A DNA stretch of 64,000 bases from Chitinophagaceae bacterium (lineage in GTDB: Bacteria > Bacteroidota > Bacteroidia > Chitinophagales > Chitinophagaceae): NCBI GenBank assembly GCA_016786845.1, contig JAEUVB010000010.1, forward strand, positions 1-64,000, given 5' to 3'. The notes under the pieces are model-generated. The model was given only the letters and a program-made list of their open reading frames with translations, had not been told where the DNA came from and ran no database searches. Shown one piece after another: positions 54,387-63,761 of the stretch. Position numbers and translations under genes: made by a program. Position 1 is the first letter of the stretch. Each line of letters starts with the position of its first letter.

Positions 54387-54400
54387 TACTGAGTACTCAA

Positions 54401-55819
54401 TCACTTCTTCTTCTTATACCTCACCAATACTTCCGCAAATACCGGGTGCAGCATCGCTTCGCGATCGATGAATTTCAGAGCACTGATCTTTTTAGGATTT
54501 TCCGCCAGGGCAAGTTCGAGTTGCAAAACCGCTTCCTTGGTTTTACCCTGTGCTAATAAGATGACGGAACGGTAATAAATAAATTCAGTCTTGAGGCCGC
54601 AATGATCTTCCGCAATCACCAATTGCGTCAAAGCTTCATCATAATAATTGGCAGTATAGAGCGCCTTGACCAAAGCCTGCCAGGTCGATTTAATATCGGG
54701 ACGTAACTGAACCGCATTCAGGTAGCAAACCAAGGCTTCTTTTTCCGCATCCATTTCCATGAGGCAATTGCCTAGGGCCAGACAATAAGATGCATTGTTT
54801 TTATTGATGTGAAGCGCTACCGAATAGGCTTTAATCGCTTTTTCCCACTGCGATTCTTTGGTATAGGTCTCCCCAATCTTAAAGAATATCTGATCGTCTT
54901 GCGGATTCAATTGCGAGGCTTTGCGGTAATAATGTCTTGCCTTAGAATATTCTTTTTGCTTATCCCAGCAATATCCAATCGCATCCAAAATCACATCTTC
55001 CGGTTTGGCTATACTCAAATGTGTTTCTAAGACTTCGATGGCTTTATTGTATTGCTTGAGCTGCATATAGGCATCGCCCATATTCCGGTAGGCATATTCA
55101 AATTTATCGTCGATGGCCAGACAATATTCATAGGCATCGATGGATTTTTCATAGAGTTTAAGACCCTGATAAGCGACACCCAAATTATACCAAGCCATGG
55201 CATTGAAAGGCATATCTTCTAAAATCTCCTGATGCAGCTTGATACTGTCTTCGTGTTTATTATTGATCTCGGCCCAAAAACAAATTCGCAACAAGGCATC
55301 TTCATTGCCGGGCTCATAATTCAGGATACGTTTGAGTGTGGTATATACTTTATCAAATTCTTCCAGTTCATCATAAATCTCAGAAAGCTCGAGAAGTATA
55401 TCTGTCTTATCAACACTGTCGAACCGGTCCACATTTTTTTCAAGTACATCCACCGCTTCTGAAAAACGATTTTGCTCCAGCAACACATCCGACTTTAAAA
55501 AAACGGATTCTATGTTGTTCGGATCTACTTCATCGATCTGATCCAGGACCTTCAAAGCCTGACCATATTTTTTCTGATCCATCAGCCATTCGGCCTTGCG
55601 CAGGAGAAGAGAAGAGGAAAAAGGATAAAGAGTTGTACTCACTTCACAGGCCAGTAGCGCATGCTCTTTGTCGTTGTTGGCTTCAAAGTAATCGATGAGA
55701 CACTCGAAGTCTTCTTCATTAATCATACCATGAGACTCTCCGCGTTTGAGTTTAAAAAACTCAACCAACAGATCTTCCATGTCTTTGAAATCATCGTCAA
55801 AAAAATCGTCGTTGAACAT
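54401..55819 (-). CDS. TPR-repeat protein
   Basis: The 472-residue protein has at least ten TPR-like helix pairs throughout (for example MAWYNLGVAYQGLKLYEKSI, YAYRNMGDAYMQLKQYNKAI). Its N-terminus is acidic (MFNDDFFDDDFKDMEDLL). There is no signal peptide, membrane segment or enzyme motif. A scaffold or assembly role is likely from the fold. It converges on the DUF151 gene with a 14-base gap and is alone on its strand. Confidence 0.9.
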   Translation of the reverse strand: MFNDDFFDDDFKDMEDLLVEFFKLKRGESHGMINEEDFECLIDYFEANNDKEHALLACEVSTTLYPFSSSLLLRKAEWLMDQKKYGQALKVLDQIDEVDPNNIESVFLKSDVLLEQNRFSEAVDVLEKNVDRFDSVDKTDILLELSEIYDELEEFDKVYTTLKRILNYEPGNEDALLRICFWAEINNKHEDSIKLHQEILEDMPFNAMAWYNLGVAYQGLKLYEKSIDAYEYCLAIDDKFEYAYRNMGDAYMQLKQYNKAIEVLETHLSIAKPEDVILDAIGYCWDKQKEYSKARHYYRKASQLNPQDDQIFFKIGETYTKESQWEKAIKAYSVALHINKNNASYCLALGNCLMEMDAEKEALVCYLNAVQLRPDIKSTWQALVKALYTANYYDEALTQLVIAEDHCGLKTEFIYYRSVILLAQGKTKEAVLQLELALAENPKKISALKFIDREAMLHPVFAEVLVRYKKKK

Positions 55820-55930
55820 ATGCTTACGTTTTTCTGGTATTGTAAAATTAGACCAAACCTAAGAATTAATACTTTTGTTTATGTCGAAATATTGGATTAT
55901 TAATCCACCACCATGTCGGTAAAAAAAGAA

Positions 55931-55958
55931 TTTGAAACCTGAAAGAAAATGTATCTTC
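55931..55958 (+). promoter_or_regulatory. Candidate promoter (TTG-N17-TATCTTCG)
   Basis: TTG at 55931-55933 and TATCTTCG at 55951-55958 are 17 bases apart; the -7 element is one base off TAnnTTTG. It lies 18 bases before the ATG at 55977. Confidence 0.4.
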
Positions 55959-55976
55959 GCCCTCCCAATCTTTTCT

Positions 55977-56438
55977 ATGGAAACTATTAACCTCCTCCAC
56001 AGTATTTTACGCTACGCAGTTCTAGCGGTCATGATCTATGCCATCGCTCGCGCGTTTATGGGTATGCAGAAATCATCTCCTTTTACCGCAGCTGATTCGC
56101 AAGCCGGACTCTTCACCACCATCATTTGTGATATCCAACTCCTGTTAGGATTAGCTTTATATTTCATCGGCCCGCTCGGTCTCAAAAATATTCAGAACAA
56201 TGGCATGGGCTACGTCATGAAGGACAGCTACTCTCGTTTTTTCGCCGTAGAGCATATTACCGGCATGCTCATTGCCCTGGCCCTCGTGCATATCGGCAAA
56301 GCCAAATCAAAAAAGAAAGACAACGATGCGGCCAAACATAAAACGGCTTTCGTGTACTACCTCATTGCCCTCATCATCATCCTCGCCAGCATACCTTGGC
56401 CGTTTAGAAAAGGGTTTGAAGGGATAGGTTGGAGCTGA
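55977..56438 (+). CDS. Conserved four-helix membrane protein
   Basis: The ATG at 55977 starts directly with a hydrophobic helix (METINLLHSILRYAVLAVMIYAIAR); an upstream ATG at 55932 overlaps the promoter. The 153-residue protein has four membrane segments and conserved-looking His residues (LLHS, VEHITGM, LVHIGK, AKHKTAF), which could bind haem as in small cytochrome-b-like proteins. This is a suggestion only; the family is not identified with certainty. Confidence 0.8.
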   Translation: METINLLHSILRYAVLAVMIYAIARAFMGMQKSSPFTAADSQAGLFTTIICDIQLLLGLALYFIGPLGLKNIQNNGMGYVMKDSYSRFFAVEHITGMLIALALVHIGKAKSKKKDNDAAKHKTAFVYYLIALIIILASIPWPFRKGFEGIGWS

Positions 56439-56550
56439 TAGGAAATGATGAATGGTGAATGTTTAATGATAAACTGTACGTTCATATTAAACATTTTATA
56501 GCTCCTGTAACTTGTCCGTATTTCCGGAATCAAATTCCTTGAACATTACT

Positions 56551-56605
56551 GTATTGAGCCCTATAAGGGCGACAGCAAAATGCGATGGGTGCAGCCCATC
56601 GCTCA
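56551..56605. repeat. Intergenic double-hairpin element
   Basis: There are two hairpins in series: GCCCT-ATA-AGGGC (56558-56570) and an 8-bp stem GCGATGGG/CCCATCGC (56582-56589 and 56595-56602, loop TGCAG). The arrangement GCCCT..AGGGCGACA plus a second dyad resembles dispersed Bacteroidota elements from memory. Confidence 0.5.
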
Positions 56606-56758
56606 TCAGCAATGAACATTTACCCAACTTCCCCTTTCGCCGCTGCATTAGCCTCAGATATTTAGCCTTAAGAAACAATTACGGTCTGACGTGTGGCGCA
56701 GGATCAATGATATCGTTTTTAGTGACCGCTTTTACCCTCTTCCATACTATTTTTTGCT

Positions 56759-56766
56759 TACTTTCG
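56759..56766 (+). promoter_or_regulatory. Candidate -7 element for the TonB-dependent receptor
   Basis: TACTTTCG (one base from TAnnTTTG) ends 13 bases before the ATG at 56780. No clear TTG at the -33 position. Confidence 0.4.
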
Positions 56767-56779
56767 TTCCCTCTTATCC

Positions 56780-59236
56780 ATGCAAAAAACATTCTCAGTC
56801 CTCTTCATCTTGTTTTGTAGCCTCATGGCTCAGGCGCAAACGGATATGGCCCTTGTCAAAGGCAAAGTCCTGGATGAAAATAACATGCCCCTCGAATTTG
56901 TAACCGTTTCCCTGAAAGGACAACCGGGTGGCAGCAAAACCAATGAAAAAGGTGATTTTAGCCTGAGTGTACCTTCCGGAAAAACGGTACAATTGGTCTT
57001 CTCTTCCATCGGATACAGTAATAAAATCATTACGAAAAGATTCCAAGCCGGAGAAACTTTCAACCTCACCGTGACCCTCAGCAGTAATGCGGTGCAAATG
57101 AAGGAATTTACGAAGAAGGATGAACGCAAACGCAATGAAGCCGGTTCGGTGCGCATCGATCCCAAAATGCACGATCTGCTGCCGAGTGCCGTCGGGGGCA
57201 TCGAAGGTTTGCTCAAAATATTCCTCAGCAACAATAATGAACTGACCTCTCAATACAATGTACGCGGAGGCAACTTCGATGAAAATCTTGTTTATATCAA
57301 TGATTTCGAAGTGTATCGACCCTTCCTCGTGCGCAGTGGCCAGCAGGAAGGTCTCAGCATCATCAATGCCGATTTAGTGAGTGGGGTCAACTTTTCTACC
57401 GGTGGTTTCCAGGCCAAGTACGGCGATAAAATGAGTAGCGTACTCGATATCACCTACAAACGTCCGAAAGAATTTGGTGGTAGCGTTACCCTGAGTCCAC
57501 TCGGTCTTGGCGCCCATATTGAAGGCAGTGGCATCAAGAAACGCCTGTCTTACTTGGTAGGCGTTCGTCAAAAATCGAATCAGTATCTCCTGCAGTCTCA
57601 ACAAACGAAAGGGGTTTACAATCCGAGTTTTACCGATGTGCAAGCTTTTCTCAATTATCAATTTGATACCGATTGGCAAGTGGAAATTTTCGGAAACTAT
57701 GCCCGTAATCGCTTCGACTTTCAACCGGAATCCTCTACCCAAAGCTTCGGCCTCATCAATAAAGCCTTCCAGCTCCGCATGTTTTACCAAGGCGGCGAAA
57801 CCGATAAATTCGATTCTCGTTTCGGAGGCGTTTCCGTCACCCATACACCCAATAAAAATTTGAGTCTGAAATTACTGGCCTCCGGATTTCAAACCAATGA
57901 AACAGAAACCTACGACATTCAAGGCGAATATTTATTGGGAGAAATTGAAACTGATCTGGGCAAGGAAAATTTTGGCGAAGTGAAGTATGCCCTGGGCACC
58001 GGACTTGTTCATAATTATGCACGCAACTATCTCGATGTGAATGTGGGTAATATCGGTCACAAAGGCTCGTACGATGCGAATCGACATTATCTGCAATGGG
58101 GCATCAACAGTGAATTCGTACACATCACCGACAAACTGAATGAATGGGAGCGCCGCGACAGTGCAGGATTCTCACAACCCTTCAGCGACTCGGCGCTTTA
58201 CATGTACAAACATTATAAAACGTCACAAGATTTTTCTTACATGCGTTTCAGTGCTTTTGTGCAAGACAATATCGCTTTCGATTCGATCGGCCTCGTGATA
58301 ACCGGCGGCATTCGTTTTAATTACAATATGCTGAACAGCGAACTGTTGATCAGTCCGCGCTTACAACTTTCCTGGAAACCTTCCTGGAAGAAAGATGTGA
58401 TTTTCAGAGCAGCTACCGGCATTTACAATCAACCCCCTTTCTATCGTGAAATGCGTAATCTCGACGGCACAGTGAATACAGGTGTGAAAGCCCAGAAATC
58501 CTATCATGCGGTAGGCGGATTGGATTATAATTTCAAAGCGTTCGGCGACCGTCCGTTTAAATTCACCACCGAATTTTATTATAAATACATGTGGGATCTC
58601 GTGCCTTATGAATACGATAATGTGCGCATTCGTTATTATGGACGCAACGATGCGGTAGGTTATTCCTATGGAGCAGAATTTCGCTTGTATGGCGACCTGG
58701 TGAAAGATGCAGAATCATGGATCAGTTTAGGCTTGATGAAGACCGCCGAAAACCTACTCGATGACAAAGCGGTATTGTATAAAAATGTGGCCGGCGGCGA
58801 TAGCGTAACGAAAGAGATAGGCTTTATTCCCCGCCCGACCGATTCCAGGGTCAGTTTCGGCTTATTCTTTTCTGATTATTTACCCCGAAACAAAAATTTC
58901 AAACTCCATCTGAATGGTCTGTATTCAACCGGCTTACCTTTCGGCCCGCCTGATCAAAATCGCGCAGGTGATACCCTGAGAATCCCTTCCTATAAGAGAG
59001 TGGATATTGGCTTCTCGGCACTTCTCCTCGATGGCATGCGCAAGGACAGACCCCGTTATAGTTTTTTCAAAAACGTAAAATCGATGTGGTTGAGTCTGGA
59101 GGTCTTTAATTTGCTCGGCATACAAAATACCATTTCCTATCTGTGGATTCAGGATCAAACCAGCGGCCGTACTTATGCTGTTCCAAACCGACTGACCGCA
59201 AGATTGTTGAATATAAAATTAGTGACGAGGTTTTAA
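56780..59236 (+). CDS. TonB-dependent outer-membrane receptor
   Basis: The 818-residue protein has a signal peptide ending LMAQAQ (about 20). It is followed by a carboxypeptidase-like regulatory domain (about 27-105: VKGKVLDENNMPLEFVTVSLKG), a plug domain (about 125-230: YNVRGGNFDENLVYINDFEVY) and a 22-strand-type barrel to the end (LTARLLNIKLVTRF). It imports a ligand through the outer membrane with energy from TonB. There is no adjacent SusD-like lipoprotein, so it is not a typical SusCD pair. The ligand is unknown. Confidence 0.94.
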   Translation: MQKTFSVLFILFCSLMAQAQTDMALVKGKVLDENNMPLEFVTVSLKGQPGGSKTNEKGDFSLSVPSGKTVQLVFSSIGYSNKIITKRFQAGETFNLTVTLSSNAVQMKEFTKKDERKRNEAGSVRIDPKMHDLLPSAVGGIEGLLKIFLSNNNELTSQYNVRGGNFDENLVYINDFEVYRPFLVRSGQQEGLSIINADLVSGVNFSTGGFQAKYGDKMSSVLDITYKRPKEFGGSVTLSPLGLGAHIEGSGIKKRLSYLVGVRQKSNQYLLQSQQTKGVYNPSFTDVQAFLNYQFDTDWQVEIFGNYARNRFDFQPESSTQSFGLINKAFQLRMFYQGGETDKFDSRFGGVSVTHTPNKNLSLKLLASGFQTNETETYDIQGEYLLGEIETDLGKENFGEVKYALGTGLVHNYARNYLDVNVGNIGHKGSYDANRHYLQWGINSEFVHITDKLNEWERRDSAGFSQPFSDSALYMYKHYKTSQDFSYMRFSAFVQDNIAFDSIGLVITGGIRFNYNMLNSELLISPRLQLSWKPSWKKDVIFRAATGIYNQPPFYREMRNLDGTVNTGVKAQKSYHAVGGLDYNFKAFGDRPFKFTTEFYYKYMWDLVPYEYDNVRIRYYGRNDAVGYSYGAEFRLYGDLVKDAESWISLGLMKTAENLLDDKAVLYKNVAGGDSVTKEIGFIPRPTDSRVSFGLFFSDYLPRNKNFKLHLNGLYSTGLPFGPPDQNRAGDTLRIPSYKRVDIGFSALLLDGMRKDRPRYSFFKNVKSMWLSLEVFNLLGIQNTISYLWIQDQTSGRTYAVPNRLTARLLNIKLVTRF

Positions 59237-59304
59237 ACGGACGAAGCCATTCATCTAAAGTCCATCAAGGAAATCATTTACCCTTGAAGATCATTGGGGT
59301 GCAT

Positions 59305-59772
59305 CTAAACAATCGCATAGACCACCGCCGCTACCACCGATAAGGCGATAGAAATAACACTCAAAATGGTTGTAATCATTAAATACTTGGTGAGGTGCTC
59401 GAAAGCAAAAGTGATTTGTTTCTCTTCATTGGTCAATTGAAAATTACGCACCGAAGTCCGAAAGCGAATGAGATAAATCGCATTGATGATCAGTACAAAG
59501 CCAACGATAAGCATCATAAGCAGGAATACCCATTTCCCATTGGCGGTCAGAAATTCCAAAGCCTCATTGCTGACACCACTCGCACTGCTCAATACATTCA
59601 CCACCTGATCGAGATTGGCATAAATAACGACAGTGAGAACCACCATCAGAGCCGCCAGTATAATATAAATAATGCCAATGAAAAATGACCAACGTGATGT
59701 GGATTGCAATTGTGCAATAGAAGATGTATCGACTTCGGCTGTTTCAAAAATAGAATTGGTTTGATCCTGCAT
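59305..59772 (-). CDS. DUF5362-like membrane protein
   Basis: The 155-residue protein has about four hydrophobic segments (about 28-52, 82-105, 128-153) and conserved-looking IYLIRFRTSVRNFQLTNEEKQITFAFEHLTKYL. I would place it in DUF5362, with unknown function. It is the third gene of a run proS, 59782 gene, this gene, with short gaps (22 and 9 bases). Confidence 0.78.
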   Translation of the reverse strand: MQDQTNSIFETAEVDTSSIAQLQSTSRWSFFIGIIYIILAALMVVLTVVIYANLDQVVNVLSSASGVSNEALEFLTANGKWVFLLMMLIVGFVLIINAIYLIRFRTSVRNFQLTNEEKQITFAFEHLTKYLMITTILSVISIALSVVAAVVYAIV

Positions 59773-59781
59773 ATTAAAATA

Positions 59782-60177
59782 TTATAATTGAGTAATCATG
59801 GTAATTAGTCCGATCAATATCCCCAACAACATCAGTCCGAGCGCAATCAAAAATAAAACACCCATCACGGTGAAATAGACTTTGAGGTGGTAAAGCGCCT
59901 GATAAAGGCTGGTAGAATTTCCGTTTTGAATACCATAGCGGGCGTGCTTGGCATAATTTAATAAATTGATGGCCATTACCAGGCTAATAACTGCAGATAA
60001 CAGAAAAGAAATCATACTGCCGAATAATCCGGGATTGGATTTAAAAAAACCGAGAATCAATTGCAGAAAACTCAACCCTAAATTTACGATCGTCAGTACT
60101 CCGGCATATTTCGCCCACTGCGTGGAGGCCTTGATTGCTGCGCTGCTGGCTTCTGAAAGTGTTGTTTTTGGTTCCAT
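59782..60177 (-). CDS. DUF5362-like membrane protein
   Basis: The 131-residue protein has four hydrophobic segments and the pattern INLLNYAKHARYGIQNGNSTSLYQALYHLKVYFTVMG, matching the same block of the next gene. It lies between proS (22-base gap) and its paralogue (9-base gap). The pair probably arose by duplication; the function is unknown. Confidence 0.75.
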   Translation of the reverse strand: MEPKTTLSEASSAAIKASTQWAKYAGVLTIVNLGLSFLQLILGFFKSNPGLFGSMISFLLSAVISLVMAINLLNYAKHARYGIQNGNSTSLYQALYHLKVYFTVMGVLFLIALGLMLLGILIGLITMITQL

Positions 60178-60199
60178 GAAAGTAGATTATTTCGATTGA

Positions 60200-61678
60200 T
60201 TAGTAAGCTCTTGCAAACAGCACCCTACCCTGACTAGGATTACCGGTCAGAATACATTTCCCCTCTTCCGCCACCTGATTCAATGGAATACAACGAATAG
60301 TGGCTTTGGTAAACTCCTTGATTTTATCTTCCGTTTCAGGGCTACCATCCCAATGTGCACTGATAAATCCGCCCTTTTCATCCAATACTTTATTGAATTC
60401 TTCCCAGGTATCTACAGCGGTAATATTTTCCTCACGGAATTGCATGGCTTTTTGAAAAATATTCGTTTGAATGTCTTCCAGCAATTGAGTGATATGATCC
60501 GTCAATCCATCAAAACTAATCGTTGATTTTTCCTTAGTATCTCGGCGTGCAATTTCAACCACATTATTTTCCAGATCACGGGTACCTATCGCAATACGCA
60601 CAGGCACTCCCTTCATTTCATATTCGGCAAATTTCCATCCCGGACGGGCATTATCACTATCATCGTATTTCACTTTAACCCCTCTGGTTTTGAGTTCTTT
60701 CACCAATTCATTGGCTTTTGCATCAATCAATGCTTTACTTTCTTCTCCTTTATAAATAGGCACTATCACCACTTGTATAGGCGCCAGTTTCGGAGGCAGA
60801 ATCAATCCGTCATCATCACTATGTGCCATCACCAGAGCACCGATTAACCGGGTAGAGACACCCCAGGATGTAGCCCATACCGATTCTGATTTGTTTTCCT
60901 TATTGACAAACGTTACATCAAAAGCCTTTGCAAAATTTTGACCCAGAAAATGCGAAGTGCCTGCCTGTAAAGCTTTTCCATCTTGCATCAAAGCCTCAAT
61001 ACAGTAGGTATCTTCTGCACCGGCAAAACGCTCATTAGCTGTTTTGATACCCTTGATCACCGGCATGGCCATCCACGTTTCAGCGAAATCAGCATAGACT
61101 TCCAGCATTTGTTTGGTTTCAGCAATTGCTTCGTCTTTGGTTGCGTGCGCCGTATGCCCTTCTTGCCAAAGAAATTCTGCAGTGCGTAAAAACAAACGGG
61201 TGCGCATTTCCCAACGTACCACATTGGCCCATTGATTAATTAATATGGGCAAATCGCGGTAGGATTGAATCCAACCTTTATAGGTATTCCAAATGATCGC
61301 TTCACTGGTTGGCCTTACCACGAGTTCTTCTTCCAGTTTAGCTTCCGGATCAACAATCAGTTTACTTTTATTATTCGGATCTGTTTTTAAACGATAGTGG
61401 GTGACTACCGCACACTCTTTGGCAAATCCTTCGGCATTCTTTTCTTCCGCTTCAAACAAACTTTTAGGCACAAATAGCGGAAAATAAGCATTGACATGCC
61501 CGGTATCCTTGAACATTTTATCTAACACATCGCGCATATTTTCCCACAATGCATAACCGTAGGGCTTTATGACCATACACCCTCTTACTGCACTATAATC
61601 TGCCAATCCGGCTTTTAAGATCAGATCATTATACCATTGACTGTAATCTTCATTTCTTGAGGTGATTTCTTTACCCAT
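60200..61678 (-). CDS. proS: Prolyl-tRNA synthetase (archaeal/eukaryotic-type)
   Basis: The 492-residue class II synthetase is of the shorter ProS type without the bacterial editing insertion. Motif 2 is seen in [26 protein letters not shown] (short pieces), motif 3 in [17 protein letters not shown], and an anticodon-binding domain follows from about 285. The C-terminus ends in ARAY, with a Tyr characteristic of this type. It charges tRNA-Pro in the cytoplasm. A TATTTTTG promoter lies 61 bases upstream. Two DUF5362-like genes follow. Confidence 0.97.
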   Translation of the reverse strand: MGKEITSRNEDYSQWYNDLILKAGLADYSAVRGCMVIKPYGYALWENMRDVLDKMFKDTGHVNAYFPLFVPKSLFEAEEKNAEGFAKECAVVTHYRLKTDPNNKSKLIVDPEAKLEEELVVRPTSEAIIWNTYKGWIQSYRDLPILINQWANVVRWEMRTRLFLRTAEFLWQEGHTAHATKDEAIAETKQMLEVYADFAETWMAMPVIKGIKTANERFAGAEDTYCIEALMQDGKALQAGTSHFLGQNFAKAFDVTFVNKENKSESVWATSWGVSTRLIGALVMAHSDDDGLILPPKLAPIQVVIVPIYKGEESKALIDAKANELVKELKTRGVKVKYDDSDNARPGWKFAEYEMKGVPVRIAIGTRDLENNVVEIARRDTKEKSTISFDGLTDHITQLLEDIQTNIFQKAMQFREENITAVDTWEEFNKVLDEKGGFISAHWDGSPETEDKIKEFTKATIRCIPLNQVAEEGKCILTGNPSQGRVLFARAY

Positions 61679-61739
61679 GATCGTTCATTTTATTGAAAAT
61701 ATTCTTTCTGCTTCCGAAGACATTTTTTTCTACGGCGGA

Positions 61740-61747
61740 CAAAAATA
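61740..61747 (-). promoter_or_regulatory. Candidate -7 promoter element for proS
   Basis: On the minus strand TATTTTTG (TAnnTTTG) ends 61 bases upstream of the proS ATG. No well-spaced TTG was found. Confidence 0.4.
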
Positions 61748-61957
61748 TATCAAAGCGGACGTCTAATTATAATATTGTTAAACATATTTATTAATAATTG
61801 ATATTCAATACTTTATGAGGATATTATTTGTTCATGTGGTGCGAAATGTCAGGGCTTGTTAAAGTTTGGTTTTTAGCTTAGGTTTTTGATAACTACTATG
61901 AATGTAGAGAGTCAAAATCGACGTAACTTCGAACAGCATAAATAACCCAATAAATAA

Positions 61958-63697
61958 ATGTATATGAAAAACTTCCTTTTTCTACTGCTTTGCCTCACCG
62001 TGATGAGTTTAGGAAATGTTTCCGCTCAGGGGAATGATGATGTATATATGAATTCTACTCCATCCGGGAATGAGAACACGAATTCTAATTCGAATACAAC
62101 TACGGCTCAACCGAGCTATTCTGATTACGATTTGAATGACGATTATCAGGATCGCAGCAGCAAACGCAGCTATTCATATGACGATGATGAATACATCGAT
62201 TATGATGACGATGAGTATTATTACACCACTCGCATCAGACGCTTCGCTCGTCCTTTTTGGTATTTTGGATACTACAGTAGTTTCTACATGGATCCTTATT
62301 GGTGGGATTGGACCTATAGCTACCCTTCTTGGTCTATAGGTTGGGGTTATCCTTCCTGGTATTATACAACAGGTTGGGGCTTCAATAATTATTATGGCTG
62401 GAATAACTACTATGGTTGCGGTTGGAATAATGGCTGGGGTTATTCCGGATGTGGTTGGAATAATGGTTGGGGCTGGAACAATGGTTGGGGTAATTCCGGG
62501 TGTGGTTGGAACAGCGGCTGGGGCTATGGCGGTGGTTATTGGAACGGATATGGAAATGGATACAACAATGGATATTGGAATGGATATGGAAATGGATACT
62601 ATAATGGCTACTGGGATGGATACAATAATGGTTATTGGAATGGATATTCAAATGGCGGAGGATATAATTATGGCGGACGTACGACTTATCAATATGGATT
62701 ACGTACCTCAGTGAACAGTCAGGTCACTATGGCTCCAAAACGTACCCGCAATATGGATGTCACACCTTATCATGGAGACAAATTGAATAATATTTCAAAC
62801 TTGACGAATACAAACGGCAGAGATATCAATGGAAATATCACTCGTCCACAACGTAGTGCCGGCAATGCCAATAATTATGACGTTAAAAGTAATACTGTTA
62901 ATAGTGGCCGTAACTTTCAACAAAATAATCAATCTCCGCAACAACAGAATGGCATCCGTCAAAGTGCCCCTGCCAGAAATATTCCAATTCGTCAGGCTGA
63001 ACCGGTGAATACCAACACACAACAAAATATTCAACGCAATCAAAGCGAAATGAATAATGGTCGCACACCGCTGAATAATCGCAACAACGAAATTCGTCGC
63101 TCAGAAGTGGAACGTACTAATCGTCAAATGCAGATGGATCAAAACGCTGATCGTTTGAATGATCAGCAAAATATGGAATTACGGAATAATTCCCGGATAC
63201 AAGATCAGCAACGTGAACAACAAAATCGCGATCGCGTTAACCAACAACGCATCGAACAACAAAATCGCGATCGCATGATGGAAACTCAGCGCGAACAAAC
63301 AAATCGTGATCGCATGGAAGAACAACGTCGTGAACAACAAAACAGAGACCGGATGTTGGATCAGCAGCGCGAACAACAAAACAGAGAGCGTATGAATCAA
63401 CAGCGCATGGAACAAACAAACCGCGAACGTAATTCCTATCAACAACGCGAGCCGGATAATCAACAAAGATATCAGGAGCGCAGAATTGCACCACAAATGG
63501 AAACTCCGCGTATGGAAAGCCCTCGCAGAGAAATCCGCAGAGAAGCTCCACAACCCGAAACTCGCATGGAATCTCCGCGTCGTGAAATTCGTACGGAAGC
63601 ACCTCGTTACGAGGCCCCACGTCAGTCTCCACGTATGGAAGCCCCACGTCAGTCTCCATCCATGAATAATGGCGGTGGCGGATTGCGCAGAAGATAA
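61958..63697 (+). CDS. Secreted low-complexity protein (Trp/Tyr/Gly/Asn then Gln/Arg-rich)
   Basis: Starts are ATG at 61958 or, six bases on, 61964 (MKNFLFLLLCLTVMSLGNVSAQ, a clear signal peptide). The product is about 579 residues. Zones: acidic Asp/Tyr-rich (about 55-95); Trp/Tyr with WWDW; tandem Gly-Trp-Asn-Asn and Gly-Tyr-Trp-Asn repeats (about 140-240); an Asn-rich linker; Gln/Arg-rich repeats (QQREQQNRDRM-like, about 405-510); and a basic Pro/Arg tail (RREIRREAPQPETR, RQSPRMEAP). Such proteins may be adhesive or phase-separating in the periplasm; this is inference. A terminator follows, then a porin gene. Confidence 0.85.
   Translation: MYMKNFLFLLLCLTVMSLGNVSAQGNDDVYMNSTPSGNENTNSNSNTTTAQPSYSDYDLNDDYQDRSSKRSYSYDDDEYIDYDDDEYYYTTRIRRFARPFWYFGYYSSFYMDPYWWDWTYSYPSWSIGWGYPSWYYTTGWGFNNYYGWNNYYGCGWNNGWGYSGCGWNNGWGWNNGWGNSGCGWNSGWGYGGGYWNGYGNGYNNGYWNGYGNGYYNGYWDGYNNGYWNGYSNGGGYNYGGRTTYQYGLRTSVNSQVTMAPKRTRNMDVTPYHGDKLNNISNLTNTNGRDINGNITRPQRSAGNANNYDVKSNTVNSGRNFQQNNQSPQQQNGIRQSAPARNIPIRQAEPVNTNTQQNIQRNQSEMNNGRTPLNNRNNEIRRSEVERTNRQMQMDQNADRLNDQQNMELRNNSRIQDQQREQQNRDRVNQQRIEQQNRDRMMETQREQTNRDRMEEQRREQQNRDRMLDQQREQQNRERMNQQRMEQTNRERNSYQQREPDNQQRYQERRIAPQMETPRMESPRREIRREAPQPETRMESPRREIRTEAPRYEAPRQSPRMEAPRQSPSMNNGGGGLRRR
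62375..62665 (+). repeat. Tandem in-frame repeats in the low-complexity gene
   Basis: Units of about 15-24 bases built on GGTTGGAATAATGGT and GGATATGGAAATGGATAC variants recur through this part of the gene and keep the reading frame. They give GWNNGWG and NGYWNGYGNGY-type protein repeats, and could expand or contract by slippage. Confidence 0.7.
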
Positions 63698-63712
63698 TTG
63701 ATACAAATATTT

Positions 63713-63749
63713 ACAGGATAATAGGTAAGACTTGTTATCCTGTTTTTTT
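63713..63749 (+). terminator. Intrinsic terminator after the low-complexity gene
   Basis: The stem ACAGGATAA/TTATCCTGT (63713-63721 and 63735-63743, 13-base loop) is followed by T7 to 63749. It lies 16 bases after the stop. Confidence 0.8.
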
Positions 63750-63761
63750 AAATCCATTTTT

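Larger units (their letters stand above)
56439..56779. other. Intergenic region with repeats upstream of the TonB-dependent receptor
   Basis: The region contains an AATGATGAATGGTGAATG-like repeat (56441-56475), a dyad element (56551-56605) and the receptor promoter (56759-56766). Short ORFs here on both strands are artefacts of the dyad element. Confidence 0.65.

Noticed and set aside
56496..56820. Small ORFs on both strands around the double hairpin
   Set aside because: Translation of the dyad element itself; no start signal or family match.
62375..63757. Possible CRISPR-like repeat or minus-strand genes in the 62-64 kb repeats
   Set aside because: The repeats are in frame, have no unique spacers, and are part of a coding sequence with a signal peptide. 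The minus-strand ORFs are His-, Phe- or Val-rich shadows.
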